From Desulfobulbus elongatus DSM 2908 (GTDB taxonomy: Bacteria > Desulfobacterota > Desulfobulbia > Desulfobulbales > Desulfobulbaceae), in NCBI RefSeq assembly GCF_000621145.1, contig NZ_JHZB01000009.1, positions 56,636 through 120,635 on the forward strand: a DNA stretch of 64,000 nt, given 5' to 3'. This document shows positions 16,486-23,937 of this stretch, piece after piece. How positions within the stretch are numbered: the stretch's first letter is position 1; every line of letters begins with the position of its first letter. Below the pieces are notes generated by a model. The model was not told the DNA's origin. It saw only the letters and a list, made by a program, of their open reading frames with translations, and did no database searches. The translations under genes and the position numbers were made by a program.

Positions 16486-17733
16486 TCATCTGCCGTAGGC
16501 GGCCCAAGGCTTGGATGCCGGGTCCAGGCACACCACGGGAATGGCGCTGGCAAAGTTGTCCGCCAGCTTGGTGCAGGCCGCCATGGCCCGCCGCACCTTC
16601 AACTCTTTGTCCTCCCGGTGTTCCCCATAGGGATCGCCAACGGCGGCGACGCTGTGCTGCGCCCTGGCCAGGGAAATGCGGATGCGCCGGTCGAGCACGC
16701 TGTTCTTGTTCGCCACCAGGTCGGCCTGAGCATGGCGGCGGACGCCTTCGATCCCGCCGAGATAGGCTGTTTCGACTCCCTTGAGCCTGTTGACGATGTC
16801 GGCCGAGACGTTGCGACTGTAGCGGGACTCGCTGTCCTTCGGGTCGTCGGACGCGAGCATCTCCTCGATCATGGCGCAGGCATCCTCCACCACCGAGTGG
16901 CTTTCCTGGAACATTTCCTGGAGCGGTATGGAGGGCGAAACATACCGACTGCCCGGCTGGCCCGGATGCTTGAACTCCTCGGCATAGGACGTCCTGGGCC
17001 GCAGACCGGCTTCCGTGAGCGCGGCCACGGCCGGCGCGGGCAGACGGTCGGTGCCCACCCAGGCGGCCTGGAAATCCAGGCTCTCCTCGGCCATGGCCCG
17101 GGTGACCGCCGTCAGGTACTGCAACTCGAAGGGGCCGAGGTCGCCGGCCTTGCGCGGCTGGCCGTCGCGGAACAGCAGATATTCGGCGGCAAAGAATCCG
17201 CGCAGGGTGGAATACTGTTGCTCACGCAGATACCTGGAGGTGAGTTGCAGCCGGCCGGCGGCCATCTCGGCGATGGTATGGTCGATCATCGGCCTGTCCA
17301 GCGGCCAGGAGGCTATCTGCTTGTCGAAATCGTAAAAGGCGTTCGGACCGTAGGCAAAGGTGTAGATCGCCTGCCACTGGGCGCGGGCGGCACGCCAGGC
17401 ATCGGTGGCCGCGCGCATGGCGGCCTCGGAGGGTTCGGCCTGCAGGCGGACGGTGGCGTCGCGCAGGGCCGCGATCTTGTCGGCGACGTCGGCCAGCGTC
17501 CGCACGACCACATTGTCGGTGTAATCGACGATGACCTTGTCGATCTTTCGGGCTGTCAGGTAGTCCTGGACGGTCGTCCGCACGGCCTCATCGCGGTACA
17601 GCAGCAGGCCGGCGCAGACGATCCCGGCAAGGACGAGCAGCACGGCGATGCGGACCAGGGATTGTGCGGTCGGCAGGCGCCGCTTGGATTTGTGTGGTTT
17701 CGCTGACGTGTGTGGTTTCGCAGGTGTCTTCAT
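16486..17733 (-). CDS. Imelysin-family (IrpA-like) envelope protein
   Basis: A 415-residue protein with an N-terminal signal anchor (SLVRIAVLLVLAGIVCAGLLL) and helical imelysin repeats. The family GxHxxE signature region reads GFFAAEYLLF at 179-188. Glu is present but the His is replaced by Phe, so the M75-type metal-binding motif is incomplete. Imelysin proteins are periplasmic, iron-regulated and linked to iron or haem uptake. It lies between a second imelysin and the DUF1111 gene, with 28 and 46 base gaps. Confidence 0.82.
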   Translation of the reverse strand: MKTPAKPHTSAKPHKSKRRLPTAQSLVRIAVLLVLAGIVCAGLLLYRDEAVRTTVQDYLTARKIDKVIVDYTDNVVVRTLADVADKIAALRDATVRLQAEPSEAAMRAATDAWRAARAQWQAIYTFAYGPNAFYDFDKQIASWPLDRPMIDHTIAEMAAGRLQLTSRYLREQQYSTLRGFFAAEYLLFRDGQPRKAGDLGPFELQYLTAVTRAMAEESLDFQAAWVGTDRLPAPAVAALTEAGLRPRTSYAEEFKHPGQPGSRYVSPSIPLQEMFQESHSVVEDACAMIEEMLASDDPKDSESRYSRNVSADIVNRLKGVETAYLGGIEGVRRHAQADLVANKNSVLDRRIRISLARAQHSVAAVGDPYGEHREDKELKVRRAMAACTKLADNFASAIPVVCLDPASKPWAAYGR

Positions 17734-17761
17734 TGCTTTTTTTCCTTCTCATCCTCGCTGG

Positions 17762-18841
17762 TTACAGTTCTCCGGGCATGCGCACATCGACCTCCAGTGT
17801 CAGCGAGGCCTCCACGATCTGTTTCTGGAGCGTTTCGATGTCGTCGTACAGCGGCTTGAGGACAGTGGTCTTGCTCGTCAGGGCCTCGTACAGCGTCCGG
17901 CCGCCGCCGAGGTCGTCGAGGCGTTTGTCGATGCGGTCGAGCTGATGCGCGATCGCCCCGGCCAACTGGGGATTTTTCTGCGACACCAGCCCGTCCCTGA
18001 CGGCGACCAGGCCGGTTATGCCCGTCCTGCCGTCCCCCACCAGGGCCAGGCGGAGACCGGCGATGGTCGCCCGGATGGCGTCCCTGGTCAAAGCGCTGCG
18101 CCAGGCTTCCAGCGCCTCGGGCTTGGCCGCGATTTCGTCAGAACCGCTCGGAATGGTGATCCGGTCCCGGAGCAGACGCTCGGTGACATTGAGCATGCGG
18201 GCGAAGACCGGGGCAAAGGCGTCTTCCGGCATCAGAAACGGTTCGCCGTCGCCGGCGGCAACGAACCGGCGGCTGTCTTCCTCCTGCCATTGCCGGTACA
18301 GGCGCGCGTTGCGCCCGGCGATTTCGTCGGCGATGTCCTGCAGGTGCGGGCAGCGTTCCGCAGCCGTCGCCGCAGTGGCGTCGGCTGGGACGAACAGCAG
18401 GTATTCGGCCCCGGAAAATCCGCGAATGTCCTTGCTCTCCCGCAAATGTGCAAAATCCTTGGTGGCCGCGACCTGATCGAGGACGATGGCGTTGACCGGC
18501 CATTCGTCGATCGACCGGTCCTGCTTTCCTCCCTTGCCGATGCCGAACTGAAACGGTTCGGCCCGCCGCCACGCCAGGAACGCCTCTTGCCACGCCGCGC
18601 GGGCGCGCTCCAGATGCGCCGCGTCCTTTTGCGCGCACAACTGCCGGACCGCCTCGGCCAGCCCCCGCGATGCGGTCGCGGCCTGTTTGAGACTGGGCGC
18701 GACGCCCTTGTCGGCCAGCGCCACCAGCACCTCCGATTCCGAGGGCTGGGCAACGCAGATGCCGGACAGCCCCATAATGCCGATCAGCGCCAGGGCGGGG
18801 AGCCATCCACCCGCAGCGGCCGATACACCTCTTTTTTTCAT
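17762..18841 (-). CDS. Imelysin-family (IrpA-like) periplasmic protein
   Basis: A 359-residue protein from ATG 18841 (GGAGG eight bases upstream) with a signal peptide (WLPALALIGIMGLSGICVAQ). The signature region reads GFSGAEYLLF at 141-150, again with Glu but with Ser in place of the canonical His. It is the promoter-proximal gene of the imelysin/imelysin/DUF1111 operon. It is probably a periplasmic iron or metal-binding partner of the dihaem protein, as inferred from comparable clusters. Confidence 0.83.
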   Translation of the reverse strand: MKKRGVSAAAGGWLPALALIGIMGLSGICVAQPSESEVLVALADKGVAPSLKQAATASRGLAEAVRQLCAQKDAAHLERARAAWQEAFLAWRRAEPFQFGIGKGGKQDRSIDEWPVNAIVLDQVAATKDFAHLRESKDIRGFSGAEYLLFVPADATAATAAERCPHLQDIADEIAGRNARLYRQWQEEDSRRFVAAGDGEPFLMPEDAFAPVFARMLNVTERLLRDRITIPSGSDEIAAKPEALEAWRSALTRDAIRATIAGLRLALVGDGRTGITGLVAVRDGLVSQKNPQLAGAIAHQLDRIDKRLDDLGGGRTLYEALTSKTTVLKPLYDDIETLQKQIVEASLTLEVDVRMPGEL

Positions 18842-19051
18842 CGTGTTGCCTCCGAATGCAAAAAAACGCCTCTGCGGCCCGTTCCCGGCGCCCCCTTTCC
18901 TTGGTTGCCATTCGACCCGGTGACCATGGACACAACCAGTATGGGGCACGGGGCCCGAACGTTTTCCGGCTGTGGCCGACGTTCCCTTCAGCGGGAGCCG
19001 CGGCCGTTGGATCAGGATTCCCTGATGAGTTTCGCCATCCCGAATCGTGCC

Positions 19052-19093
19052 ACTATACCCGATTCACCATTTATTTCTGTGACGTAGATCACA
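19052..19093 (-). promoter_or_regulatory. CRP-activated promoter of the imelysin operon
   Basis: TGTGACGTAGATCACA (19078-19093) followed on the minus strand by TATAGT (19057-19052), giving a centre near -40 for a start near 19045. It shares the wider context GCCACTATACC and the TAGATCACAGT core with the pilus promoter modules. The leader to the first ATG at 18841 is about 200 bases, with no gene in it. Confidence 0.72.
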
Positions 19094-19316
19094 GTCGGGT
19101 CAGATTTTTCAGATTTTTGATTTTTTTTTGATGGCTCAGGCATGTCCGCCCGTTCGATGCGGCGACGCCGCACCGGCGGCCTTCGAAATCGTCCTGACAA
19201 AAACGTGAAACAGACGGAGGCGTGCGCCTGTCGGCACCCTGCTCCCAGGGCAGCGTGTCAGGTCGTCACGGGGAAAGCGGGGGAAAGAAAGTGGAATGCC
19301 GGGTCGTGGCGGGTCG

Positions 19317-19352
19317 AAAAAAAACAGGTGATGAGCTGGTGCCCATCACCTG
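19317..19352 (-). terminator. Rho-independent terminator after the HU gene
   Basis: On the minus strand CAGGTGATG/CATCACCTG form a perfect 9-base-pair stem with a 10-base loop, directly followed by eight T. It ends the operon that starts at 25206. The bases between it and the imelysin promoter (19094-19316) show nothing I can support. Confidence 0.88.
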
Positions 19353-19442
19353 GTGAGGATGCCTCGGAGCGTATCCCGTCGGATTCGGGATCGCCTCAAG
19401 CGAGCAATGGAGGGGGGAACGGACAATGGTCGCGTCTGTTCC

Positions 19443-19715
19443 TCACTGCACCGCCTTGGTCAATTTCACCCCCGCCTTGAACCTGATCGCCTTGTGCGCG
19501 GGAATGCGGATCATCTCGCCGGTATGCAGATTGCGGGTTTCCCTGGCCGCCCGCTCGGGGGTCGAAAAGGTGCCGAATCCCTTCAGTTTCACGACGCCAT
19601 CGCTGGCGAGGGCGGCGGTGATCGTGTCGAGCAGGCAATCCAGGACATTGTGCAGGGCATGCTTGCTCAGACCGCATTCCTGGGCCACCTTGTCAATGAG
19701 TTCTCCTTTGTTCAT
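19443..19715 (-). CDS. HU-family DNA-binding protein lacking the intercalating proline
   Basis: A 90-residue protein, the exact HU length, from ATG 19715 (GGAG upstream). It begins MNKGELIDKVA and has the HU core VVKLKGFGTFSTPERAARETRN and IPAHKAIRFKAG. At the tip of the DNA-binding arm the usual Asn-Pro-x-Thr-Gly is Asn62-Leu63-His-Thr-Gly, so Pro63, which wedges between base pairs in HU and IHF, is missing. It is the last gene of the P-type ATPase operon, an odd neighbourhood for HU. It may bind without sharp kinking, or package DNA in a specialised setting. Confidence 0.88.
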   Translation of the reverse strand: MNKGELIDKVAQECGLSKHALHNVLDCLLDTITAALASDGVVKLKGFGTFSTPERAARETRNLHTGEMIRIPAHKAIRFKAGVKLTKAVQ

Positions 19716-19750
19716 CTCTTTCTCCATGATGCAATTGTTTACAGGGATCG

Positions 19751-20203
19751 TTATTTCAACAGCCGCTTTCGGTACACCCACAGGTGGCGGGAGAGGAAAA
19801 CGAGAAAAATCCCGCCGGTGAGGCCGTGGCCGCCTTCGCGGCGCAGGGCGGCCAACCCCAGGGAAACGAGCAACGACCCGGTCATCCCCCGTTTGACCAC
19901 CGACATCGACGGCCAGCGGAAAACACGGGCGGATGCGCTGCCCGCCGCCGGCGCAGACCGGACCGCCGCAGGGCGATCCGGTGCGGTACAGCCGCAGGAC
20001 GGCCCCTGGAGCAGGGACAGGACCGCGTCCGTCAGCCCGTGTTCCGTGAACTCCACCAGGGTGCTGCCGGAGCTGGGCATGTGGGTCAGCCTGGCCGAGG
20101 GGGCGACCGCACGGACGCAGAGGCCGAGCGCATCCAGTTCGTTGCGGGACGGGGGCGCGGCATGGCGCAGGCGGATACGGCCGGGAAGCGCATGGACGAT
20201 CAT
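19751..20203 (-). CDS. HMA-like (HMA_2 type) small protein with possible membrane tail
   Basis: A 150-residue protein whose N-terminus (MIVHALPGRIRLRHAAPP) matches the L-P-G-R-x-R-L-R opening of HMA_2-type ferredoxin-like domains found on a P-type ATPase group. It lacks the CxxC of classical metal-binding HMA domains; a CGC pair occurs in SCGCTAPDRP. The C-terminal half contains a hydrophobic stretch (GSLLVSLGLAALRRE...GGIFLVFLSRHLWVY). Its ATG overlaps the ATPase stop in ATGA. It is likely an accessory of that transporter. Confidence 0.72.
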   Translation of the reverse strand: MIVHALPGRIRLRHAAPPSRNELDALGLCVRAVAPSARLTHMPSSGSTLVEFTEHGLTDAVLSLLQGPSCGCTAPDRPAAVRSAPAAGSASARVFRWPSMSVVKRGMTGSLLVSLGLAALRREGGHGLTGGIFLVFLSRHLWVYRKRLLK

Positions 20204-22323
20204 CGTTCACCTCCGACGGGATTGGCCGCGAGAGCGGGAAGGGTATAGGGCCTGAGCGCATTGACGGCGACCGCCACGGTCGTCGAATTATGCAGGAAGG
20301 CCCCCAGGGCCGGGGAGGTCACACCGAACAACCCCCCGAGCAGGAGCAGGGTATTGGCGCCGACGATGCAGGCGAAATTGCTCTGCACCCGCGACAGGGT
20401 CGCGGTGGCCAGCGAACGGAGCAGAGGCAGCGTCATCAGTTCGTTGTGGGTCAGGACGATGTCGGCGGCATCGCGGGCCATGTCGGCCCCCCGGCGCATG
20501 CAGCAGCCCACCGATGCCTCGGCGAGGGCGGCGGCGTCGTTGAGCCCGTCGCCGACCATGGCCACCACATGGCCCTCGCGCTTCAATTCGCCGATGAAGC
20601 GGAATTTGTCGTCGGGCAGGGCCTGGGCCACCCACTCGGTGATGCCGAGTTCCCGCGCCATGCGCTCCGCCATGCCGTCCAGATCGCCGGTGAGCATGAT
20701 GACGCGCCGGACCCCCATGCCGCGCAGGGCGGCAATGACCTGCGCCGCCTCGGGCCGGGGCGGGTCGTCCAGGGCGAAGCCGGCCAACAACTCGCCGCCC
20801 ATGGTGAGGTACAGGATGGTGTGCCCCTGGTCGTTCCAGCGGACGACGTGCCCTTCGAGGGGCGAGATGTCCACGCCTTCGTCCTCCTCGACGAAATGGC
20901 GGCTGCCCAGCAGGACGCGGCTGCCCTCCAGGCAACTGGCGACGCCGTGGGCGGTGACGTATTCGACCGTGGCATGGCGCTCGGCATGTTCCAGCCCCTC
21001 GCTGGCCGCCTGGCGGACCACGGCCTTGGCCACGGGATGGGGAAAATGCTCCTCCAGGCAGGCGGCGAGGCGGAGCGCCTCGTCGCGGCTCCAGCCGTTG
21101 CAGGGCACGATCTCCCTGACGGTCGGCGCGGCCATGGTCAGGGTACCGGTCTTGTCGAAGACAAAGACATCCGCCTTGGCCAGGTCCTCGAGATGCCGGC
21201 CACCGCGGACAGCGGCCCCCAGGGATGCCGCCTGTCGCATGGCGGCGAGGATGGCCAGGGGCGTGGCCAGCTTGATGGCGCAGGAATAGTCGACCAGCAA
21301 CACGGAGGCCGCCCGGCGGGGATCGCCGGTGACCAGGAAGACCAACGCGGCCAGCAGCAGGGAAAAGGGCGCCAGCCGGCTGGCCAGTTGTTCCGCCTGC
21401 CCCTGGATGGACGCCTTGCGTTGCTCGGCGTCGTGCAGCAGCAGCATGGTGCGGCGCCAGACCGTCTTGTCGCCGTCCTCGGTCGCCTGGATGAGCAATT
21501 CCCCCTCCTCCAGCAGCGACCCGGCGAACACGGCCGTGCCGGCCCGCTTTTCCTGGAGCTTGGCCTCGCCGCTCATCAGGCTCTGGTCCACCAGCCCCTC
21601 GCCGCTCATGACCACGCCGTCGGCCGGAATGAAGCTGCCCTGGCGGACCACCACCATATCGCCGGCGCGCAGGGCCGAGGCGTCCACCTGCCGCTCCGTG
21701 TCGCCCTGGCGGAGGCTGGCCCTGATCGAATGCCTGGCGAGGGAATCGGCCAGGCTGGCCTCGGAACGCTTTCTGGTCCAGCTTTCGAGGAATTCGCCCA
21801 GGCCGAGCAGCACGGTGATAGTGGTCAGGGTACGAAAATCGCGGCGGACAATGCACAGGGCGATGGCCGCCGCGTCGAGCACGTCGATGTCGAGCAGGCC
21901 GCGCGCCAGGCTGACCAGCCCCCTGCGCAGGCGGGGCCAGGCGGTCTTGAACGCCACGATCTGGCGCAGGCCCATCGGCAGCAGCGGCCTCAGGGCCAGC
22001 GGAAACATCAGGCCGAGGAGGCTTGGGCCTCCCCGGTCCTGCACCGGCGCGGACAGGGCGGTTGCGTCCGGCGCCGGTTCCCGGGTCAGGGCATCGTACA
22101 GGACAAGAAGCAGGTCGCTGCGGCCGATGACGGCAGGATCGTACAGCACCAACAGGCTCCTACCCACAGGAGAGTGATGGATGGCGAGCACGCCGGCATG
22201 GGTTTGCAGGGAAACGCCCCGAGACAGGAGGGTCGCCTCCCGGGTCGAGCCGCCACGCAGCCGCAGGCGACCAGGCAGATCGTGCACGATGGCCAAGGAC
22301 ACGGGCTTCATCATCACGGTCAT
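20200..22323 (-). CDS. P1B-type metal-transporting ATPase with SCA membrane motif
   Basis: A 707-residue P-type ATPase. Residues ~8-85 form an HMA_2-like domain (IVHDLPGRLRLRGG). The actuator loop has SGEA at 251-254 where TGE is usual, followed by transmembrane motif DYSCAIKLATP (SCA at 347-349 in place of CPC). The phosphorylation site is D390KTGTLT, with the HP motif EHFPHPVAKAV near 430 and the hinge GDGLNDAAAL near 590. The C-terminal membrane pair includes FLHNSTTVAVAVNALRPY. The SCA motif argues against a classical Cu/Ag exporter and leaves the substrate open; the iron-box promoter suggests a role in metal homeostasis. Confidence 0.9.
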   Translation of the reverse strand: MTVMMKPVSLAIVHDLPGRLRLRGGSTREATLLSRGVSLQTHAGVLAIHHSPVGRSLLVLYDPAVIGRSDLLLVLYDALTREPAPDATALSAPVQDRGGPSLLGLMFPLALRPLLPMGLRQIVAFKTAWPRLRRGLVSLARGLLDIDVLDAAAIALCIVRRDFRTLTTITVLLGLGEFLESWTRKRSEASLADSLARHSIRASLRQGDTERQVDASALRAGDMVVVRQGSFIPADGVVMSGEGLVDQSLMSGEAKLQEKRAGTAVFAGSLLEEGELLIQATEDGDKTVWRRTMLLLHDAEQRKASIQGQAEQLASRLAPFSLLLAALVFLVTGDPRRAASVLLVDYSCAIKLATPLAILAAMRQAASLGAAVRGGRHLEDLAKADVFVFDKTGTLTMAAPTVREIVPCNGWSRDEALRLAACLEEHFPHPVAKAVVRQAASEGLEHAERHATVEYVTAHGVASCLEGSRVLLGSRHFVEEDEGVDISPLEGHVVRWNDQGHTILYLTMGGELLAGFALDDPPRPEAAQVIAALRGMGVRRVIMLTGDLDGMAERMARELGITEWVAQALPDDKFRFIGELKREGHVVAMVGDGLNDAAALAEASVGCCMRRGADMARDAADIVLTHNELMTLPLLRSLATATLSRVQSNFACIVGANTLLLLGGLFGVTSPALGAFLHNSTTVAVAVNALRPYTLPALAANPVGGER

Positions 22324-22329
22324 CGGGGA

Positions 22330-22584
22330 TTATTCCCCCTTCGGCGCCTGGGCCTCGCCCTTCTCGGCCCGGGCGTGTTCGACTTCCGCCATGAAATCGC
22401 TGAGATCCTCCTTGGTGCGCTGAAAGGCGCCTGCCGCCTTGTCGCGCAGATCGAGGGCGTTGGCGGTCAGGTCGGCCAGGGCGGGCCGCAGGCCTTCCTT
22501 GTTCTTGGACAGCGCCAGGACCGCCAGAGAGCCGAGCGCGACGCCACCAAGGAAAATCAAAAGGTTCTGGGTTGATTCATTCAT
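22330..22584 (-). CDS. YtxH-like small membrane-anchored protein
   Basis: An 84-residue protein from ATG 22584 (AGGAGA upstream): MNESTQNLLIFLGGVALGSLAVLALS is a single N-terminal membrane helix. It is followed by an amphipathic, charged helix (LTANALDLRDKAAGAFQRTKEDLSDFMAEVEHARAEKG), the YtxH-like layout. It sits six bases upstream of the P-type ATPase and overlaps the HMA-like gene by eight bases. It probably scaffolds the ATPase complex; the function is unproven. Confidence 0.72.
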   Translation of the reverse strand: MNESTQNLLIFLGGVALGSLAVLALSKNKEGLRPALADLTANALDLRDKAAGAFQRTKEDLSDFMAEVEHARAEKGEAQAPKGE

Positions 22585-22939
22585 GGGCGTTCTCCTTTGT
22601 GTTGAGGTTTCTGGAATAGAGGCGATCCAGCAGATCGCCGGCCTCCTCCGTACTGGTGGTGCGGAAAAACGCATCCACCAGATGGGCAGGATAGAGTTGG
22701 TGGTCGTATTCAAGCACCACGGAACCGGCCAGGGCGTTGAGCCGGAGCGAGCGGATGCCCGGCAGCAACGCCCGGACCGCTGCCAGTCCTCCGGAACCGT
22801 TGACGGGCAGCGAGGTGGCATCCGCTCCGTCTGGTCGGAATTCCACGCGGATGCGTCCGGACAGGTGGTGAACGATGCGAACCTGCCGGCGCACGGCGAG
22901 GAGAGCGGTGCGGTATGCTTGATAGGTCTGGCGATCCAT
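22577..22939 (-). CDS. HMA-like (HMA_2 type) domain protein
   Basis: A 120-residue soluble protein from ATG 22939 (GAGGGG upstream). The core VRIVHHLSGRIRVEF...LRLNALAGSVVLEYD repeats the H-x-L-x-G-R-x-R pattern of the ATPase N-terminal domain, and like it lacks a CxxC. It is the second of three such domains in the operon, counting the ATPase N-terminus. It could chaperone a metal or regulate the ATPase. Confidence 0.72.
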   Translation of the reverse strand: MDRQTYQAYRTALLAVRRQVRIVHHLSGRIRVEFRPDGADATSLPVNGSGGLAAVRALLPGIRSLRLNALAGSVVLEYDHQLYPAHLVDAFFRTTSTEEAGDLLDRLYSRNLNTKENAHE

Positions 22940-23001
22940 TGTACCCCTCACGTCCCGAGCATTCCGGGTGACTGGTCAAGACAATCCATTGCCACGGAAA
23001 C

Positions 23002-23018
23002 GGCCGGCGCTGCCGGCC
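23002..23018 (-). terminator. Stem-loop just after the flavodoxin gene
   Basis: GGCCGGC/GCCGGCC with a three-base loop directly after the flavodoxin stop; on the minus strand GTTTCC follows. It could terminate part of the transcripts, separating high flavodoxin expression from the ATPase genes. The T-tract is short. Confidence 0.5.
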
Positions 23019-23019
23019 A

Positions 23020-23466
23020 TCATGCGTGGGACGCCACTTCCTTGGCCCAGTCGACGATATCGCTCTTGGCATCGCCCGGATCGCCATCGATCCGCAGCGG
23101 ATCGTTGACCACGGCGGCACCCAGCTCCTCCATCTTCTCCTCGAGCATGTTGACGGCCCCGCAAAAATGCGTGTAGCTCGAGTCGCCGCATCCGAACAGG
23201 GCAACCTTCCTGCCTTTCAGGTTCGCCTGATCCAGGGTGTCGTAAAACGGGGCGAAATCCTCCTGAAACTCGATGTCGGCATCGCCCCAGGTCGAGGAAC
23301 CCAACAGGGTCAGATCGAAATCGCCCCCCAGGTCCGCCACCTGCGTGCGCGTGACATCCTGAATGGTGACCTCCACTCCCTGCTGGCTCAGCACCTCGCC
23401 GATCTGCTTGGCTGTCGCTTCCGTGTTGCCTGTGGTGGAACCATACACAATCAATGCCTTGGACAT
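23020..23466 (-). CDS. fld: Flavodoxin
   Basis: A 148-residue short-chain flavodoxin, the size of the Desulfovibrio protein. The FMN phosphate loop is GSTTGNTEATA at the N-terminus, and the ring-binding loops are SSTWGD and GCGDSSYTHFCGAV. It is a cytoplasmic one- or two-electron carrier that replaces ferredoxin when iron is short. Its place behind an iron-box promoter fits that role. Confidence 0.95.
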   Translation of the reverse strand: MSKALIVYGSTTGNTEATAKQIGEVLSQQGVEVTIQDVTRTQVADLGGDFDLTLLGSSTWGDADIEFQEDFAPFYDTLDQANLKGRKVALFGCGDSSYTHFCGAVNMLEEKMEELGAAVVNDPLRIDGDPGDAKSDIVDWAKEVASHA

Positions 23467-23517
23467 ACTTTCCTCCTGATGGTGGATTATGAATGAAACA
23501 TGGGGAACGCCCCTATG

Positions 23518-23874
23518 TCAATGCTCGCTGTTGCAGCCGCAGTCTTTGCACCGGCCGCAGCATCCCTTCTTTTTCTTTTCGTAGACGATCACCCTGATGT
23601 TGTCCGGGCTCATGTCGAGGCCCTTCGTCCCGGTCATGTACAGCCGCTCGCACGGCAGGCCCAGGTGTTTGATGTGGTCGGCCAGCACGGATTTCGACGT
23701 CGGCTCCACGGAGGTGACGTTGGCCGTGTGGATGAAGATGTTGCCTCTGCCCTCGTAGAACATGGCGATGGTGCTGGACAATTCCACCGCGGTCTCGGAC
23801 GAGAACGGTCCGTTGAGGTTGATGTGCAGATTGCCGTTACGGTAGGCGGCGTCGACGGGTTGTTTGTATTTCAT
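23518..23874 (-). CDS. Unknown protein with Cys-rich tail (STAS-like body)
   Basis: A 118-residue protein from ATG 23874 (GAGGAG upstream). The body (YRNGNLHINLNGPFSSETAVELSSTIAMFYEG...NVTSVEPTSKSVLADHIKHL) has the strand/helix rhythm of a STAS-type domain, which is a tentative likeness. The C-terminus KKKKGCCGRCKDCGCNSEH has five Cys in about ten residues and could bind a metal or an Fe-S cluster. It is encoded between the DUF2325 gene and the flavodoxin gene. Confidence 0.65.
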   Translation of the reverse strand: MKYKQPVDAAYRNGNLHINLNGPFSSETAVELSSTIAMFYEGRGNIFIHTANVTSVEPTSKSVLADHIKHLGLPCERLYMTGTKGLDMSPDNIRVIVYEKKKKGCCGRCKDCGCNSEH

Positions 23875-23937
23875 GGCTTTCTCCTCGACAAAGAACATTT
23901 TATTTTTTGCTGTTTTTCCGTTGTTTCTTCAAAATGA

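Noticed and set aside
19353..20255. Plus-strand open frame over the HU and HMA-like genes
   Set aside because: Antisense of two well-supported genes, and it runs through the operon terminator.
20290..22575. Long plus-strand frame opposite the P-type ATPase, and similar ones at 14754-16199, 32165-33739, 36877-38838, 40146-41780 and 44195-46888
   Set aside because: All mirror well-recognised minus-strand genes codon by codon, lack ribosome sites and show no protein features.
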